A stretch of DNA of 43,244 nucleotides from Gemmatimonadota bacterium (GCA_003152485.1 PMAE01000078.1:144601-187844); one strand, 5' to 3'; positions 16,776-25,629 are shown, counted from the stretch's first letter. The notes: a model not told the origin generated them from the letters alone. A program made the numbers and translations.

Positions 16776-19123
16776 CGCTGCTGGTGGTGGACGCCGCGAC
16801 CGCGCGGGCGGCAGTCGCGGAATGTTGGCTCGAGTCCTCGGATGATGCGGGCGTGCAACTGGGGTCGGTATCGCTTCGGCCGCATCAGATGGTCGCTGTG
16901 CGGGAGATCCGGGCGCTGCTCGACGAGTTCGGCGGCGCATTGCTGGCGGACGAGATGGGATTAGGCAAGACGTTCGTGGCGCTGGCACTCGCCAGTGAGG
17001 CACAGCGACCGTTGGTCGTGGCGCCCGCGGGACTACGCGGGATGTGGCAGCAGGCCGCGGGTCGCGCGGACGTGCGAGTCACGATGTACTCGACCGAGGC
17101 GCTCAGTCGCGGGGACGCCCCACCCACCACCGATGGTGGCTGGGATCTCATCATCGTTGATGAGGCGCATCATTTCCGAAATCCCACGACCCGCCGGTAC
17201 CGGGCACTCGGGCGGCTGTCCGGAGGGGTCCGACTCGTGCTGCTCTCCGCGACGCCGATCCACAACCAGGTGGGCGACGTGGCGGCGATCCTGGAGTTGT
17301 TTCTCGGCTCACGCGTGAAATCGCTGTCGGATGCCGAACGCGCGCGGTGCATCGTGCGGCGGAAATCGGGCATGCTCACCACCACGGAGTCGGCCGTGGG
17401 GACCGAGTCGCGGGTGCCGATCGTGGAGGGACCGCATCGCCTGACGCTGGCCGACGACCGCGAGACGTTGGACGCGATCCTGGCGTTGCCGGACGCGGTC
17501 CCACCACGAGACGGTGGGAATGCCGGAGCGCTGGTCAGCTTCGCGTTGGTTCGACAATGGGCGTCGAGCGCCGGGGCGTTGCGAGCCGCGCTCCGCCGGC
17601 GTCTCGCCCGCGCGGTGGCGATGGTGTCCGCGCTCGAGTGCGGCCGCCATCCATCATATCGAGACTTACGAGCGTGGTGCATCGGCGAGGGTGCGGTGCA
17701 GCTCGCGTTTCCGGAGCTGTTGGTCCCGCCATCGAGCGAGGCGGGCCCACTGCTCGAGGCGGTCCGCACCCACGAGGCGGGGGTGCGTGCGCTTCTCGAC
17801 CGGCTCGTCGCCGCACGAGATCCCGACGTCGAACGCGCTGACCAGATACGGGGTGTCATGCGGACGCACCCCGGGGTCAAGGTCATTGCATTCTCGGCGT
17901 TCGAGGACACCGTGCGCACACTCTACCGGCACCTCGCGGCGCAAGAGCGGGTGTGCGTGTTGAGCGCAGGCGGAGCCGTGATCGCCAGCGGACGAACGAG
18001 CCGTGCCGCGGTGATGGCGCAATTCGCGCCGGCGGGGTCGCGGGTTGGCGGACCCACCGCGAGCGCCGCCGAGCGCATCGATCTGTTGCTCACTACCGAC
18101 CTATTGAGTGAGGGGGTGAATCTCCAGGAGGCGGCGGTGGTCGTGCACCTCGACCTGCCGTGGACGCCGGCGCGACTGGAGCAGCGGGTGGGGCGGGTCG
18201 CGAGACTCGGCTCGGTGCACGAACGCGTGCATGTCTATGCGCTTGCTCCGCCGGTGTCGGCCGATACGTTGCTCGGAGTCGAGCGCCGGTTGCGGGCGAA
18301 GCTTGACGCGGCAGGGCGCGCGATCGGCGTACTGGGTTCGATCCTGCCAATCGGGGCCGCACCGGATATGACGGCACCTCAGACGAGACCGGGACCGCCG
18401 GAGCAGATCGCCACCACGCGGGCCGCGGTGCGACGATGGCGCCCGAGTGACGCTGGGTCTGTGTGCGTGGCGCGCGAATCCGCCGGTACCGTCTGTGCCG
18501 CAGTCCGCGCGGCCGCGTCAGGGTGGTTGGCAGCGTGCGTGCGTGACGGGCGATCGATGCTGCTCGCGTGTTCGGGTAGCGTGGTGACAGACACGCCCGC
18601 CGCGGTCGCGCGTGCGGTCTCGCTCGCGGAAGGTCGCCCGGTACCCATGGACGAGTCGAGGTGCCGTGCTGCGCTCATCGCGATCCACGAGTGGTGCGGA
18701 CGGCGGCGAGCGGCGGACGACGCGGGGTTGCACGTGGCCGCCGACACCGGAGCACGGCGTCGCGTACTCGCTCGCATCGCCGCGATCGCACGGCAGGCGC
18801 CGCCACATCTCCGTCCGCGCCTCGCGACGTTGATCCGGCGCGCCCGATACGCCGCCGTCACGCGCTGTGGCGCGGGTGCAGAGTGGGTACTGGGCGAGTT
18901 GGCGAACACGCAGATGGCGGACCGGGCATGGCTCGTCGCCGTCGCAGCGTTCGGAGACAGCTATGGGCTGCGGGGCGCAGGGGAAACGCGGATTGCGCGC
19001 GACACCGAATCCATAGAAGGTCGCAGCGACACAACCGGTACTACCGTGACCGCAGTGATTCTGTTTCAGCGGGACGCTGGGAAGCGTTGCCTAGCGGCGG
19101 CCGACGGCCGAGTTAGTTTGTGA
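16772..19123 (+). CDS. SNF2-family helicase-like ATPase (DrmD-like)
   Basis: The 783-residue protein has both SNF2 lobes. LRPHQMVAV and Walker A ADEMGLGKT lie at residues 35-67, DEAH at 130-133, and SATPIHNQ at 159-166. In lobe 2 are VIAFSAFEDTVRTLY near 371, TTDLLSEGVNLQEA at 441-454 and QRVGRVARLG at 471-480. SNF2 proteins translocate on double-stranded DNA using ATP and do not unwind it like true helicases. About 280 C-terminal residues match no domain I recognise, and no nuclease motif is visible. The open frame extends upstream to 16457 inside the previous gene, but the coupled ATG at 16772 is the sensible start. With the methylase genes it resembles the drmMI-drmD pair of DISARM. Confidence 0.88.
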   Translation: MTLLVVDAATARAAVAECWLESSDDAGVQLGSVSLRPHQMVAVREIRALLDEFGGALLADEMGLGKTFVALALASEAQRPLVVAPAGLRGMWQQAAGRADVRVTMYSTEALSRGDAPPTTDGGWDLIIVDEAHHFRNPTTRRYRALGRLSGGVRLVLLSATPIHNQVGDVAAILELFLGSRVKSLSDAERARCIVRRKSGMLTTTESAVGTESRVPIVEGPHRLTLADDRETLDAILALPDAVPPRDGGNAGALVSFALVRQWASSAGALRAALRRRLARAVAMVSALECGRHPSYRDLRAWCIGEGAVQLAFPELLVPPSSEAGPLLEAVRTHEAGVRALLDRLVAARDPDVERADQIRGVMRTHPGVKVIAFSAFEDTVRTLYRHLAAQERVCVLSAGGAVIASGRTSRAAVMAQFAPAGSRVGGPTASAAERIDLLLTTDLLSEGVNLQEAAVVVHLDLPWTPARLEQRVGRVARLGSVHERVHVYALAPPVSADTLLGVERRLRAKLDAAGRAIGVLGSILPIGAAPDMTAPQTRPGPPEQIATTRAAVRRWRPSDAGSVCVARESAGTVCAAVRAAASGWLAACVRDGRSMLLACSGSVVTDTPAAVARAVSLAEGRPVPMDESRCRAALIAIHEWCGRRRAADDAGLHVAADTGARRRVLARIAAIARQAPPHLRPRLATLIRRARYAAVTRCGAGAEWVLGELANTQMADRAWLVAVAAFGDSYGLRGAGETRIARDTESIEGRSDTTGTTVTAVILFQRDAGKRCLAAADGRVSL

Positions 19124-19803
19124 GCGCCATGTCTGACACACCTCACCGCGCCATCCTGTTCGACCTCGATGGCACGCTCGTCGATACGATCGCCCTCCTG
19201 CTCGAATCGGTGCGTCACGCGTTCGAGGGACGGCCGGACGGCGCACCGACTACCGCGGACTGGATCGCGGGGATCGGGACGCCGCTCGCCGATCAACTCC
19301 GACCATACTCGGCCGACGAAGCAGACCTCCAATCGCTGACCGAGCGGTATCGACGGTATCAGCGCGCCAACCACGATCGGCTCACGTACTGCTACCCCGA
19401 CGTCGTCGCCACCGTGCGCCAATTGCACGAACGCGGATACCCCATGGCCGTGGTCACCTCGAAGGCCAACGACATCGCGCTCCGCACCGTGACCTATGTC
19501 GGACTGGCGCAGTACTTCCCGGTGATCGTCGGGGTCGAATCGACGAGCCGCCACAAGCCGGACCCCGAGCCGGTCCAGTTCGCGCTCGAGTCGCTGGGCG
19601 CTCGGCCCTCCGACGCCGTGTTTGTCGGCGATTCGCCCCACGACGTGCGCTCCGGCAACGCCGCCGGGGTCACGACGATCGGCGCGTTGTGGGGGCCCTT
19701 CTCCCGCGCGCAACTCGAAGCGGCGCACCCGTCCCGCCTGCTCGAGCGGATCGGCGGGTTGCCCGCGCTGTTGGACAGCTTACCCGTGCCGGCCGCCGCG
19801 TAG
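19120..19803 (+). CDS. HAD-superfamily phosphatase (Gph/PpaX-like)
   Basis: The 227-residue protein has all HAD motifs. The nucleophile motif is ILFDLDGTLVDT near residue 12, motif II is VVTSKAND near 110, the motif III Lys lies in RHKPDPEPV, and the motif IV acids are in VFVGDSPHDV. The alpha-helical cap after the first motif marks subclass I, the phosphoglycolate phosphatase / pyrophosphatase group. GTG 19120 overlaps the SNF2 stop; ATG 19129 is an equally good start. Being last in the operon, it is either a member of the methylase-SNF2 system or a housekeeping gene reading from the same message. The substrate is unknown. Confidence 0.88.
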   Translation: MSAMSDTPHRAILFDLDGTLVDTIALLLESVRHAFEGRPDGAPTTADWIAGIGTPLADQLRPYSADEADLQSLTERYRRYQRANHDRLTYCYPDVVATVRQLHERGYPMAVVTSKANDIALRTVTYVGLAQYFPVIVGVESTSRHKPDPEPVQFALESLGARPSDAVFVGDSPHDVRSGNAAGVTTIGALWGPFSRAQLEAAHPSRLLERIGGLPALLDSLPVPAAA

Positions 19804-19935
19804 CTTCCCCGAGGATGGCCGCGGACGCGCCGCGCCCCCGTTCTGGCACCCCGCCAGAGGGCGTCCGCCACATCGGTTCAAACGATCCACCTCGTCCGGG
19901 CATCTCACTCATGAGACCCGTGACCCCTCCTGCCA

Positions 19936-20565
19936 ATGGCCGTGGCGCCGCCCGACGCTGAATCACGATCCACTGAGCACTCGAAGGCGACGGACAGCGT
20001 GACCGGGGGCGGAGACGCCGCGGGCCTCGCGGCCGATGTCGCGCTCGCGGCCGCCGGTGACCGTTCGGCCTTCGAACGGGTGTACCGGGCGCATTGCGAT
20101 CGGGTGTACTCGGTCTGCGTTCGCATGACCGCGGATGCGGCGCAGGCAGAGGAGCTGACACAGGACACGTTCGTGCGAGCGTGGGCAAAGATGAGCCTCT
20201 TCCGTGGGGAGAGCGCTTTCGCGACGTGGCTCCATCGGCTGGCGGTCAACGTGGTGTTGAACGCGCACAAGGGCGAGGGACGCCGACGACGGTTGATGGA
20301 CACCACGTCGGAGGGCGACCACGAGGAGGCGGGGGGCGGATTGGCGGCCGTGGCGGCGCCGACGCACTTCGCGGCGGGCGAATGGCTGGACATCGAGGCG
20401 GCGATCGCGGCACTCCCGCCAGGGGCGAGGCGCGTGTTCGTGCTCCACGACGTCGAAGGCTATCGGCACGAGGAGATCGGAACGATGCTGGGAATCACAT
20501 CGGGTGGGAGCAAGGCGCAGTTGCACCGGGCGCGGATGCTCATACGGGAGACTCTGAGTCAATGA
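19936..20565 (+). CDS. ECF-type RNA polymerase sigma factor
   Basis: The 209-residue protein has sigma region 2 from about residue 45 (FERVYRAHCDRVYSVCVRMT, then AEELTQDTFVRAWAKM) and region 4 near the C-terminus. Region 4 runs from LPPGARRVFVLHDVEGYRHEEI to a helix-turn-helix GTMLGITSGGSKAQLHRAR. There is no region 1 or 3, as expected of ECF sigma factors. It overlaps the anti-sigma gene by 4 bases (ATGA), the standard arrangement for a sigma/anti-sigma pair. The first 35 residues are low-complexity, so a start slightly downstream is possible. Confidence 0.93.
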   Translation: MAVAPPDAESRSTEHSKATDSVTGGGDAAGLAADVALAAAGDRSAFERVYRAHCDRVYSVCVRMTADAAQAEELTQDTFVRAWAKMSLFRGESAFATWLHRLAVNVVLNAHKGEGRRRRLMDTTSEGDHEEAGGGLAAVAAPTHFAAGEWLDIEAAIAALPPGARRVFVLHDVEGYRHEEIGTMLGITSGGSKAQLHRARMLIRETLSQ

Positions 20566-21386
20566 CGACACGTCGTGAGGATGCCGGAACCGAGACCGCC
20601 GACGGATGCGCGGCCTTCGCGGCCGCACTGCCCGACTACCTCGACGGCGCGTTGACCGGCGAGGCGGACGGGTCAGCCCGCGCGCACATCGTGTCGTGCG
20701 ACTCGTGCCGGACGCTCGTCCGGGATCTGGAGCGCATCCGCGTGCGAGCCGCTGCGCTCCCCGTGCAGCGGCCGTCCACGGATCTGTGGGCGGGGATCGA
20801 GGCCCGGATCCAGGCGCCGCTGCGATTGGAGGAACACCCGGAGGGCCGGCGCGCGCCGGCCGCGCGGGGGGTGGGTCGCCGGTGGCTCACGCAGCCGTGG
20901 GCGAGGGCCGCGGCCCTGGTCATCGCGACCGCGGGCGTGACTATCGTGGCGACACGCCAGTGGACGGCAGTACCGGTCGTCGGCCCGACGCAGGCGCCGG
21001 TGCGGGTGGCGACCGGCCAGCCCGTCGTCCCGACTCCCAAGCCGCCGCTGGTGACGCCGGTGATCGGCCAGCCGGGATCGGTCGTCACCTCGGTCAAGAA
21101 CGATGGGCGGTCCGCACGCCCCGCCGCGCCGACCTCCGAGTTCATCTACGACCAGCAGATCACGACGCTCCACCGGATCGTGGAATCGCGCCGCCGGCAG
21201 ATGAATCCCAAGACGGTGGCCATCATCGAGAAGAATCTGCGCGTGATCGACGCGGCGATCGCGGAGAGCAAAGCGGCGCTGGCGAAGGACCCCGCCAATG
21301 GATTCCTCGCCCAACAGTTGGACGCGACGCTCAGCACGAAGCTCGACCTGCTGCGGACTGTCGCCATGCTCCCCAGTCGGACCTGA
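20562..21386 (+). CDS. Zinc-finger anti-sigma factor, membrane anchored
   Basis: This 274-residue protein begins with a ZAS-type anti-sigma domain. The zinc motif Hx3Cx2C is visible in AHIVSCDSC near residue 50, preceded by LPDYLDGAL. A single membrane helix follows at about residues 112-130 (AAALVIATAGVTIVA). The outer part has a Pro/Val/Thr-rich stretch and then a helical region with QQITTLHRIVESRRRQMN and EKNLRVIDAAIAESK, likely a coiled coil. It should hold the cognate ECF sigma factor at the membrane until an envelope signal releases it. The start is fixed by the ATGA overlap with the sigma gene. Confidence 0.9.
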   Translation: MTTRREDAGTETADGCAAFAAALPDYLDGALTGEADGSARAHIVSCDSCRTLVRDLERIRVRAAALPVQRPSTDLWAGIEARIQAPLRLEEHPEGRRAPAARGVGRRWLTQPWARAAALVIATAGVTIVATRQWTAVPVVGPTQAPVRVATGQPVVPTPKPPLVTPVIGQPGSVVTSVKNDGRSARPAAPTSEFIYDQQITTLHRIVESRRRQMNPKTVAIIEKNLRVIDAAIAESKAALAKDPANGFLAQQLDATLSTKLDLLRTVAMLPSRT

Positions 21387-21414
21387 TCGCTCACTATTCT
21401 GGACGGACTACACG

Positions 21415-22422
21415 ATGCCGCTTCCTAAGATGTTCGCCCTCCTGGCACTGGTCCTGGTCGCGATCGCGCCACGCGCGCAGGCGCAACACAGTCAACAAGT
21501 CCAGGCCCCAGAGCGCGGCGAGCGCCACGAACGCCGTGAGCACGACGTGGACGACGACGTGGTCGAGCCGGATGGCGACAACGGCGTGAAGATCGATACC
21601 ACGATCCCCTTCGCGACGTCTGGCGGCGTGGTCGATCTCACGCTGGTGTCGGGCGAGATCACCGTCAGCGGCTGGAACCGCGGCGAGGCGCACATCCATG
21701 TATCGAGCGACGACGTCCCGGTACGCTTCGAGCATGGAACGGACCGGGTCCTACTCGATACGCGCTTCGGCCATCATTCGGAGCGCGACGAGGGTGACGT
21801 GGAGTATGTGCTCACCGTGCCCGTCGGGACGCGCGTCATCATGCACAGCATGTCGGGCGAGCTGCGATCGCAAGGGACCCACGGCGAGATCGACGCCCGC
21901 TCGGTGAGTGGCGATGTCGAGGTCGATGACGTCGTGCGGACCGCGACGCTGGAGAGCGTCTCGGGCAATGTGATGGCGCGAAACATTCAGGGCGATCTGC
22001 ACGCCCGCACAGTGAGCGGCGATATCGATGCCGATCGAGTCGCCGGCGACGTGACGGTCGCATCGGTCAGCGGGCACGGCGCCGTGACAAACGCGAAATC
22101 GCGCTCCCTGCGCATGGAGACGGTGAGTGGTGATCTCACCTACCGCGGCACGTTCGACCCGACCGGCACGTACGACCTGCACGCCCACTCAGGGAACGTG
22201 CAGCTCGAGATCCCCGCCGACGCCGGGGCGACAATCTCGCTCGATACCTTCAGTGGCGAATTCCGGACCGATTTTCCGATGACCGTCCAGACGGGCGGTG
22301 ACGAGCCCGGCCTCACGCGTCACCATATGGACGCCACGCTGGGCAAGGGTGGTGCGCACATCACGGTGACGACGTTCAGTGGGGATGTGGAGCTCCGAAA
22401 GCTGTCGGCGGCCACGCGGTAG
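21415..22422 (+). CDS. DUF4097 beta-helix envelope protein
   Basis: The 335-residue protein has a cleavable signal peptide (MFALLALVLVAIAPRAQAQ) and then an acidic linker. The rest is made of repeating beta strands of the DUF4097 type. The repeats are of about 19-20 residues, each marked by a VSG core: ARSVSGDVEVD, LESVSGNVMAR, ARTVSGDIDAD, VASVSGHGAV and METVSGDLTY. This predicts a right-handed beta-helix that is exported. It follows the sigma/anti-sigma pair after 28 bases, so it is probably co-transcribed and a target of the same stress response. The ligand is unknown. A clear terminator hairpin lies downstream at 22509. Confidence 0.85.
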   Translation: MPLPKMFALLALVLVAIAPRAQAQHSQQVQAPERGERHERREHDVDDDVVEPDGDNGVKIDTTIPFATSGGVVDLTLVSGEITVSGWNRGEAHIHVSSDDVPVRFEHGTDRVLLDTRFGHHSERDEGDVEYVLTVPVGTRVIMHSMSGELRSQGTHGEIDARSVSGDVEVDDVVRTATLESVSGNVMARNIQGDLHARTVSGDIDADRVAGDVTVASVSGHGAVTNAKSRSLRMETVSGDLTYRGTFDPTGTYDLHAHSGNVQLEIPADAGATISLDTFSGEFRTDFPMTVQTGGDEPGLTRHHMDATLGKGGAHITVTTFSGDVELRKLSAATR

Positions 22423-22508
22423 CCACGACGGCTTCTGGTGAGCGACGAGCGGCCGCCAGTCGTGGCCGCCAGCCAGGGCCGTTGGTTCGTGGTTGGTCGT
22501 CAATGATT

Positions 22509-22542
22509 GGGGCCAGCTCCGCGGGACGGGGCTGGCCCCTTT
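22509..22542 (+). terminator. Rho-independent terminator after the sigma/anti-sigma/DUF4097 operon
   Basis: GGGGCCAGC and GCTGGCCCC form a perfect 9-base stem around a 13-base loop, followed by TTT. The hairpin is strong but the T run is short, as often seen in GC-rich genomes. Confidence 0.75.
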
Positions 22543-22550
22543 CGTAGGCC

Positions 22551-22590
22551 GGCGGACGGCCGGGCGGACGGCCGGCGGACGGCCGGCGGG
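22551..22590 (+). repeat. Tandem repeat of an 11-base GC unit
   Basis: Three perfect copies of GGCGGACGGCC (22551-22561, 22563-22573, 22574-22584) and a partial fourth lie between the terminator and the Bax inhibitor-1 gene. Confidence 0.85.
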
Positions 22591-22646
22591 CCGCGGGGGT
22601 CTCGCTATATTTCGGGTTCTACCGCATCTCACTCGAGGGGTGGACT

Positions 22647-23321
22647 ATGGGCGTCTCGTACGCCGCCAGTGCCGTCGTTCGCACCGGGGAAGAGCGACTC
22701 ACGCTCATCCGCCGGACCTACTCGCTGGTGTTCGCCAGCGTCCTGGTCACGATCGGCGGTGTCGCCGTGGGGTTCACGCAGCCCCAGATCATGGACGCGG
22801 TGGCAGCACACCCGTTCATCAGCTTCATCATCGTATTCGCGCCGCTGCTGATGGCGCAGCGCATGGACACGGCGTTTCCGGCGAACGTCGGATTCATGTT
22901 TCTCTTCACGTTCATCATGGGGCTGTGGCTCTCGCCGCTGCTCTTTCTGGTCAACAAGACTCAGCCCGGTGTCATCGGCGAAGCGGCGTTGCTCACCGGC
23001 TCGACGTTCGGCGTCTTGACGGCATATGCGTTCGTCAGCCGGCGGGACTTCAGCGCCTGGGGCGGTTTCTTCGTGGTCGGACTCTGGGTGCTGATCGGCG
23101 CGTCGCTGATCAACATCTTCGTCCAGAATGTGAACGTCGACCTGTGGCTCGCCGCGTTGACGGTGTTCATCTTCAGCGGCCTCCTGATCTTCCGGACGTG
23201 GCAGATCCGAAATGTGTTCGGACCGGACCAATACGTCGTCGCGGCGATCAGCATCTACATGGCGCTGATCAACCTGTTCCTGGCGATCCTGCGGATCGTG
23301 GGCGGCGGACGCCGGTCCTAG
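22647..23321 (+). CDS. Bax inhibitor-1 (YbhL/YccA) family membrane protein
   Basis: The 224-residue protein has seven predicted membrane helices and the family end pattern NIFVQNVNVDLWLAALTV, then a short loop and ISIYMALINLFLAILRI. Bacterial BI-1 proteins are thought to be calcium or proton leak channels or interact with FtsH; the role is not settled. A GAGGGG ribosome binding site sits 6 bases before the ATG, and TATATT at 22606-22611 is a likely -10 box about 35 bases upstream. The gene is monocistronic, ended by a strong hairpin. Confidence 0.9.
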   Translation: MGVSYAASAVVRTGEERLTLIRRTYSLVFASVLVTIGGVAVGFTQPQIMDAVAAHPFISFIIVFAPLLMAQRMDTAFPANVGFMFLFTFIMGLWLSPLLFLVNKTQPGVIGEAALLTGSTFGVLTAYAFVSRRDFSAWGGFFVVGLWVLIGASLINIFVQNVNVDLWLAALTVFIFSGLLIFRTWQIRNVFGPDQYVVAAISIYMALINLFLAILRIVGGGRRS

Positions 23322-23348
23322 CGCCGGCCTGTAGTCGAATGCGAATCG

Positions 23349-23378
23349 CGAACGCCGGCCTCTCGGGGCCGGCGTTCG
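23349..23378. terminator. Bidirectional terminator hairpin
   Basis: CGAACGCCGGCC and GGCCGGCGTTCG form a perfect 12-base stem with a 6-base loop. It lies between two convergent genes and abuts the stop codon of the minus-strand gene at 23379. It likely ends transcription of both. Confidence 0.8.
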
Positions 23379-25100
23379 TCATTTCGAGCCCGTCGAGTCC
23401 GATGCCAGCCCCCACACCGCTCCGTCGCTGAAGCGGGCGACCACACGCAGCGCGAGGATGCGCGCGATGGTGTCGGGCGACGCGAGATCGGTGTTCGGGG
23501 AGCTGAACCCCACCAGCACGCCGTGGCTGCGCGTCAGCCGGTCACGAAATCGGCGGAGGGTCAGTGCGTCGGTGACATCCGGCAGGTCGTGCGCGGCCCG
23601 ACCGGCGCGGAAATACAGGGCGGAGGGCCAATTGGAGTAGAGGACACGGGTGGCACCCCCGTCCGGCGCCTGCACCCACGCCATCGTCGGGGATTCGCGC
23701 CAGTCGCTGCCCGCGAAATCATTGCCGTCTTCCAGCGCGTACACGACGCGCGCGGAGCTCGTCACCACCGACGCCACGAACCACGCGGCCACCACGCTGG
23801 CAACCGACAGATGCGCCGCTCGCGTGCGGCCTGGCCACCACCGCGCGAGCCCCACACCCACCGCGATCTCGGCGAGCAGGATCAGTGGCGCGAGGATCCG
23901 GTCGTCAAAGGGGATGTTCGGGTCGGCGAGTACGCGGGACGCCACCACGACCACGAGATACGACAGTCCGACAAGCGTGAGCGCGGCCAACAGCACGGCC
24001 GACCGGCGCGGGTCGATCGTGGGATTTTGCCGGAGCCACGCGGCGGCGTCCGAGCCTCGATGTCGCTGTCGCCACGCGTCCGCGGCGAGGCCGACGGCAC
24101 AGATCGCGAGCGCGATCGCGACCGGCACACGCCAGTCTCCGCAGCCCGCCGGCACCAACCAATCCGTAGCGGTGCGCAGTCCCTCCCGGACCGTGTCGCC
24201 GAGGTGGCCGTAGACGCCGAATTCACGAACGCTCGTCGCACCGGCCAATCGCGTCGACCGAACGACCCACGCGCCCAGTACACAGGCGGCGGGGATCGCG
24301 ACGAGCCCGCATCGCACGATACGCGCGCCCCACCGCCGCCGCCGAATACCGGGTCCCACGAGCGCGGCGACCGCGGCCGCCGCCACCAACGAGACGCCGA
24401 CGTAGCGCAGCATGACCGCCGCGGCCACCGCGAGCCCGGTCCACGCGGCGGCCTGGATCCCCGCTCCGCGTCGCCGGCCGCGCGCGTCCAATCGGGGATC
24501 CGCCATGGTCACCATCCCGGCCAGCGCGGCCACCAGCGCGGTGAGAAAGAGCGGCTCGCTGAGCACCGACAGGTGGACGTTGAGGAGCGCGGGGGTCGCC
24601 AACGCGGCGAGCGCGGTCATCATGCCGACTCGGGTTCCGGCGGCACCGGCCACAAGCAACACCACACCCGTCCACGTGCAGAACGCCGCCAACGCCACGA
24701 GCAACCGTGCGCTCTGCACCGGCGACAGCCCCGCGACGACCGGGACTGCGATCGCGGTCGAAAATCCGGGGGGGAAATGGGAGAGCGGCTCGGAGCTGTC
24801 GGACGCGGCCCAACTGCTCGTCGGCACGCGATAGACCCCGGACCGCACGAGGGATTTCGCCGCGCCGAGGTACGACATGGCGTCGGGATCGAGGCCCGGC
24901 CCGGGTGACGCGGTCGCCGTCACGACGATGCCGAACGCCAGCGCCCCCACGAGGCACGCGGCGGCGAGTCGTGAGCGGGTCAGGCGACGATCCGGCGCGA
25001 ACGCGGCAGTGGTATGCGCGCGCTCAGGGCCGATGTGATGAATCGGCGGCCGGCCGCGGCGCCGAGTCCGCGACTGGCGTCCCGGCACCGCCAGCGGCAT
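23379..25100 (-). CDS. Polytopic glycosyltransferase-like membrane protein (GT-C type)
   Basis: The protein has about 573 residues with some ten hydrophobic helices and the layout of GT-C lipid-linked glycosyltransferases (PMT/ArnT-like). After the first helix, SPGPGLDPDAMSYLGAAKSL carries the conserved acidic DxD-like motif expected in the first loop. SHFPPGFSTAIAV follows a little later. A soluble domain at the C-terminus is rich in beta strands. The substrate is not clear. The start is uncertain: ATG 25100 overlaps the lipoprotein gene by 77 bases, a GTG at 24950 would cut into helix 1, and ATG or GTG codons further upstream lie still deeper in the lipoprotein gene. I regard 25100 as provisional. 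Confidence 0.65.
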   Translation of the reverse strand: MPLAVPGRQSRTRRRGRPPIHHIGPERAHTTAAFAPDRRLTRSRLAAACLVGALAFGIVVTATASPGPGLDPDAMSYLGAAKSLVRSGVYRVPTSSWAASDSSEPLSHFPPGFSTAIAVPVVAGLSPVQSARLLVALAAFCTWTGVVLLVAGAAGTRVGMMTALAALATPALLNVHLSVLSEPLFLTALVAALAGMVTMADPRLDARGRRRGAGIQAAAWTGLAVAAAVMLRYVGVSLVAAAAVAALVGPGIRRRRWGARIVRCGLVAIPAACVLGAWVVRSTRLAGATSVREFGVYGHLGDTVREGLRTATDWLVPAGCGDWRVPVAIALAICAVGLAADAWRQRHRGSDAAAWLRQNPTIDPRRSAVLLAALTLVGLSYLVVVVASRVLADPNIPFDDRILAPLILLAEIAVGVGLARWWPGRTRAAHLSVASVVAAWFVASVVTSSARVVYALEDGNDFAGSDWRESPTMAWVQAPDGGATRVLYSNWPSALYFRAGRAAHDLPDVTDALTLRRFRDRLTRSHGVLVGFSSPNTDLASPDTIARILALRVVARFSDGAVWGLASDSTGSK

Positions 25101-25629
25101 CCGGGGTGGTGACGCCATGTTGGCTCGCCGCGTTGGCGGCGTCCGCTGCCCGACGCAATGAGTCGGCCCGGGCATTGGCTGCCGCCGCCTGGCGTTCGAG
25201 CGCCGCCTGCCTCGCTTCGAGCGCCGCCTGTCGCGCCTGCGAGAGCGCCAACTGCCGGGAGAGACGGAGCTTCTGGAGACTATCGGTCGATTGCAGCGCC
25301 AAGACGCGGGCGTAGTGCGCCTCCGCGATCTGGGCGGTGCGGAGCGCGATGTCGGCGATCCCGTCGGTGTAATCCTGACTCTGTCCTTGAGTGACGGCCG
25401 TCTGCGCGGTGTCGAGCGTGGCGCGGGTGCGGATCATATCGCCCTCGACACGCTGGTCCGCGTGTGCTCCCTGCAGCGTCGTGTAGATCGACTCCGCCTG
25501 CGAGAGCGCGGCGGGCTTCTGGGTCGATGCACACGCCGCGACGACCGCGACGACCGCGACGACCGGGATTAGCGCGGCGGCGGCGAGCACCGGGACGCGG
25601 CGTACTGCCGGGAATCGTGGGGGCATCAT
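25024..25629 (-). CDS. DUF4398-like lipoprotein with coiled coil
   Basis: The 201-residue protein has a lipoprotein signal ending in VVAACAS, with the modified cysteine at residue 33. The mature part is almost all helix. It has Ala/Gln/Arg-rich heptads such as LSQARQAALEARQAALE and a low-complexity tail. The pattern of a long helix starting after the lipid anchor resembles DUF4398 proteins, which are linked to envelope or outer membrane organisation. It overlaps the upstream lipoprotein gene by 4 bases. Function cannot be stated. Confidence 0.7.
   Translation of the reverse strand: MMPPRFPAVRRVPVLAAAALIPVVAVVAVVAACASTQKPAALSQAESIYTTLQGAHADQRVEGDMIRTRATLDTAQTAVTQGQSQDYTDGIADIALRTAQIAEAHYARVLALQSTDSLQKLRLSRQLALSQARQAALEARQAALERQAAAANARADSLRRAADAANAASQHGVTTPDAAGGAGTPVADSAPRPAADSSHRP

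Noticed and set aside
19855-19900. tRNA-like T-arm sequence (GGTTCAAACGATCC)
   Set aside because: No matching acceptor stem, anticodon arm or CCA around it.
20094-20561. Upstream extension of the anti-sigma frame
   Set aside because: It is another frame of the sigma gene; the ATGA overlap at 20562 marks the true start.
22551-22590. Possible origin iterons or integration site
   Set aside because: GC-only 11-base units with no initiator gene or AT-rich region; a slippage repeat is simpler.
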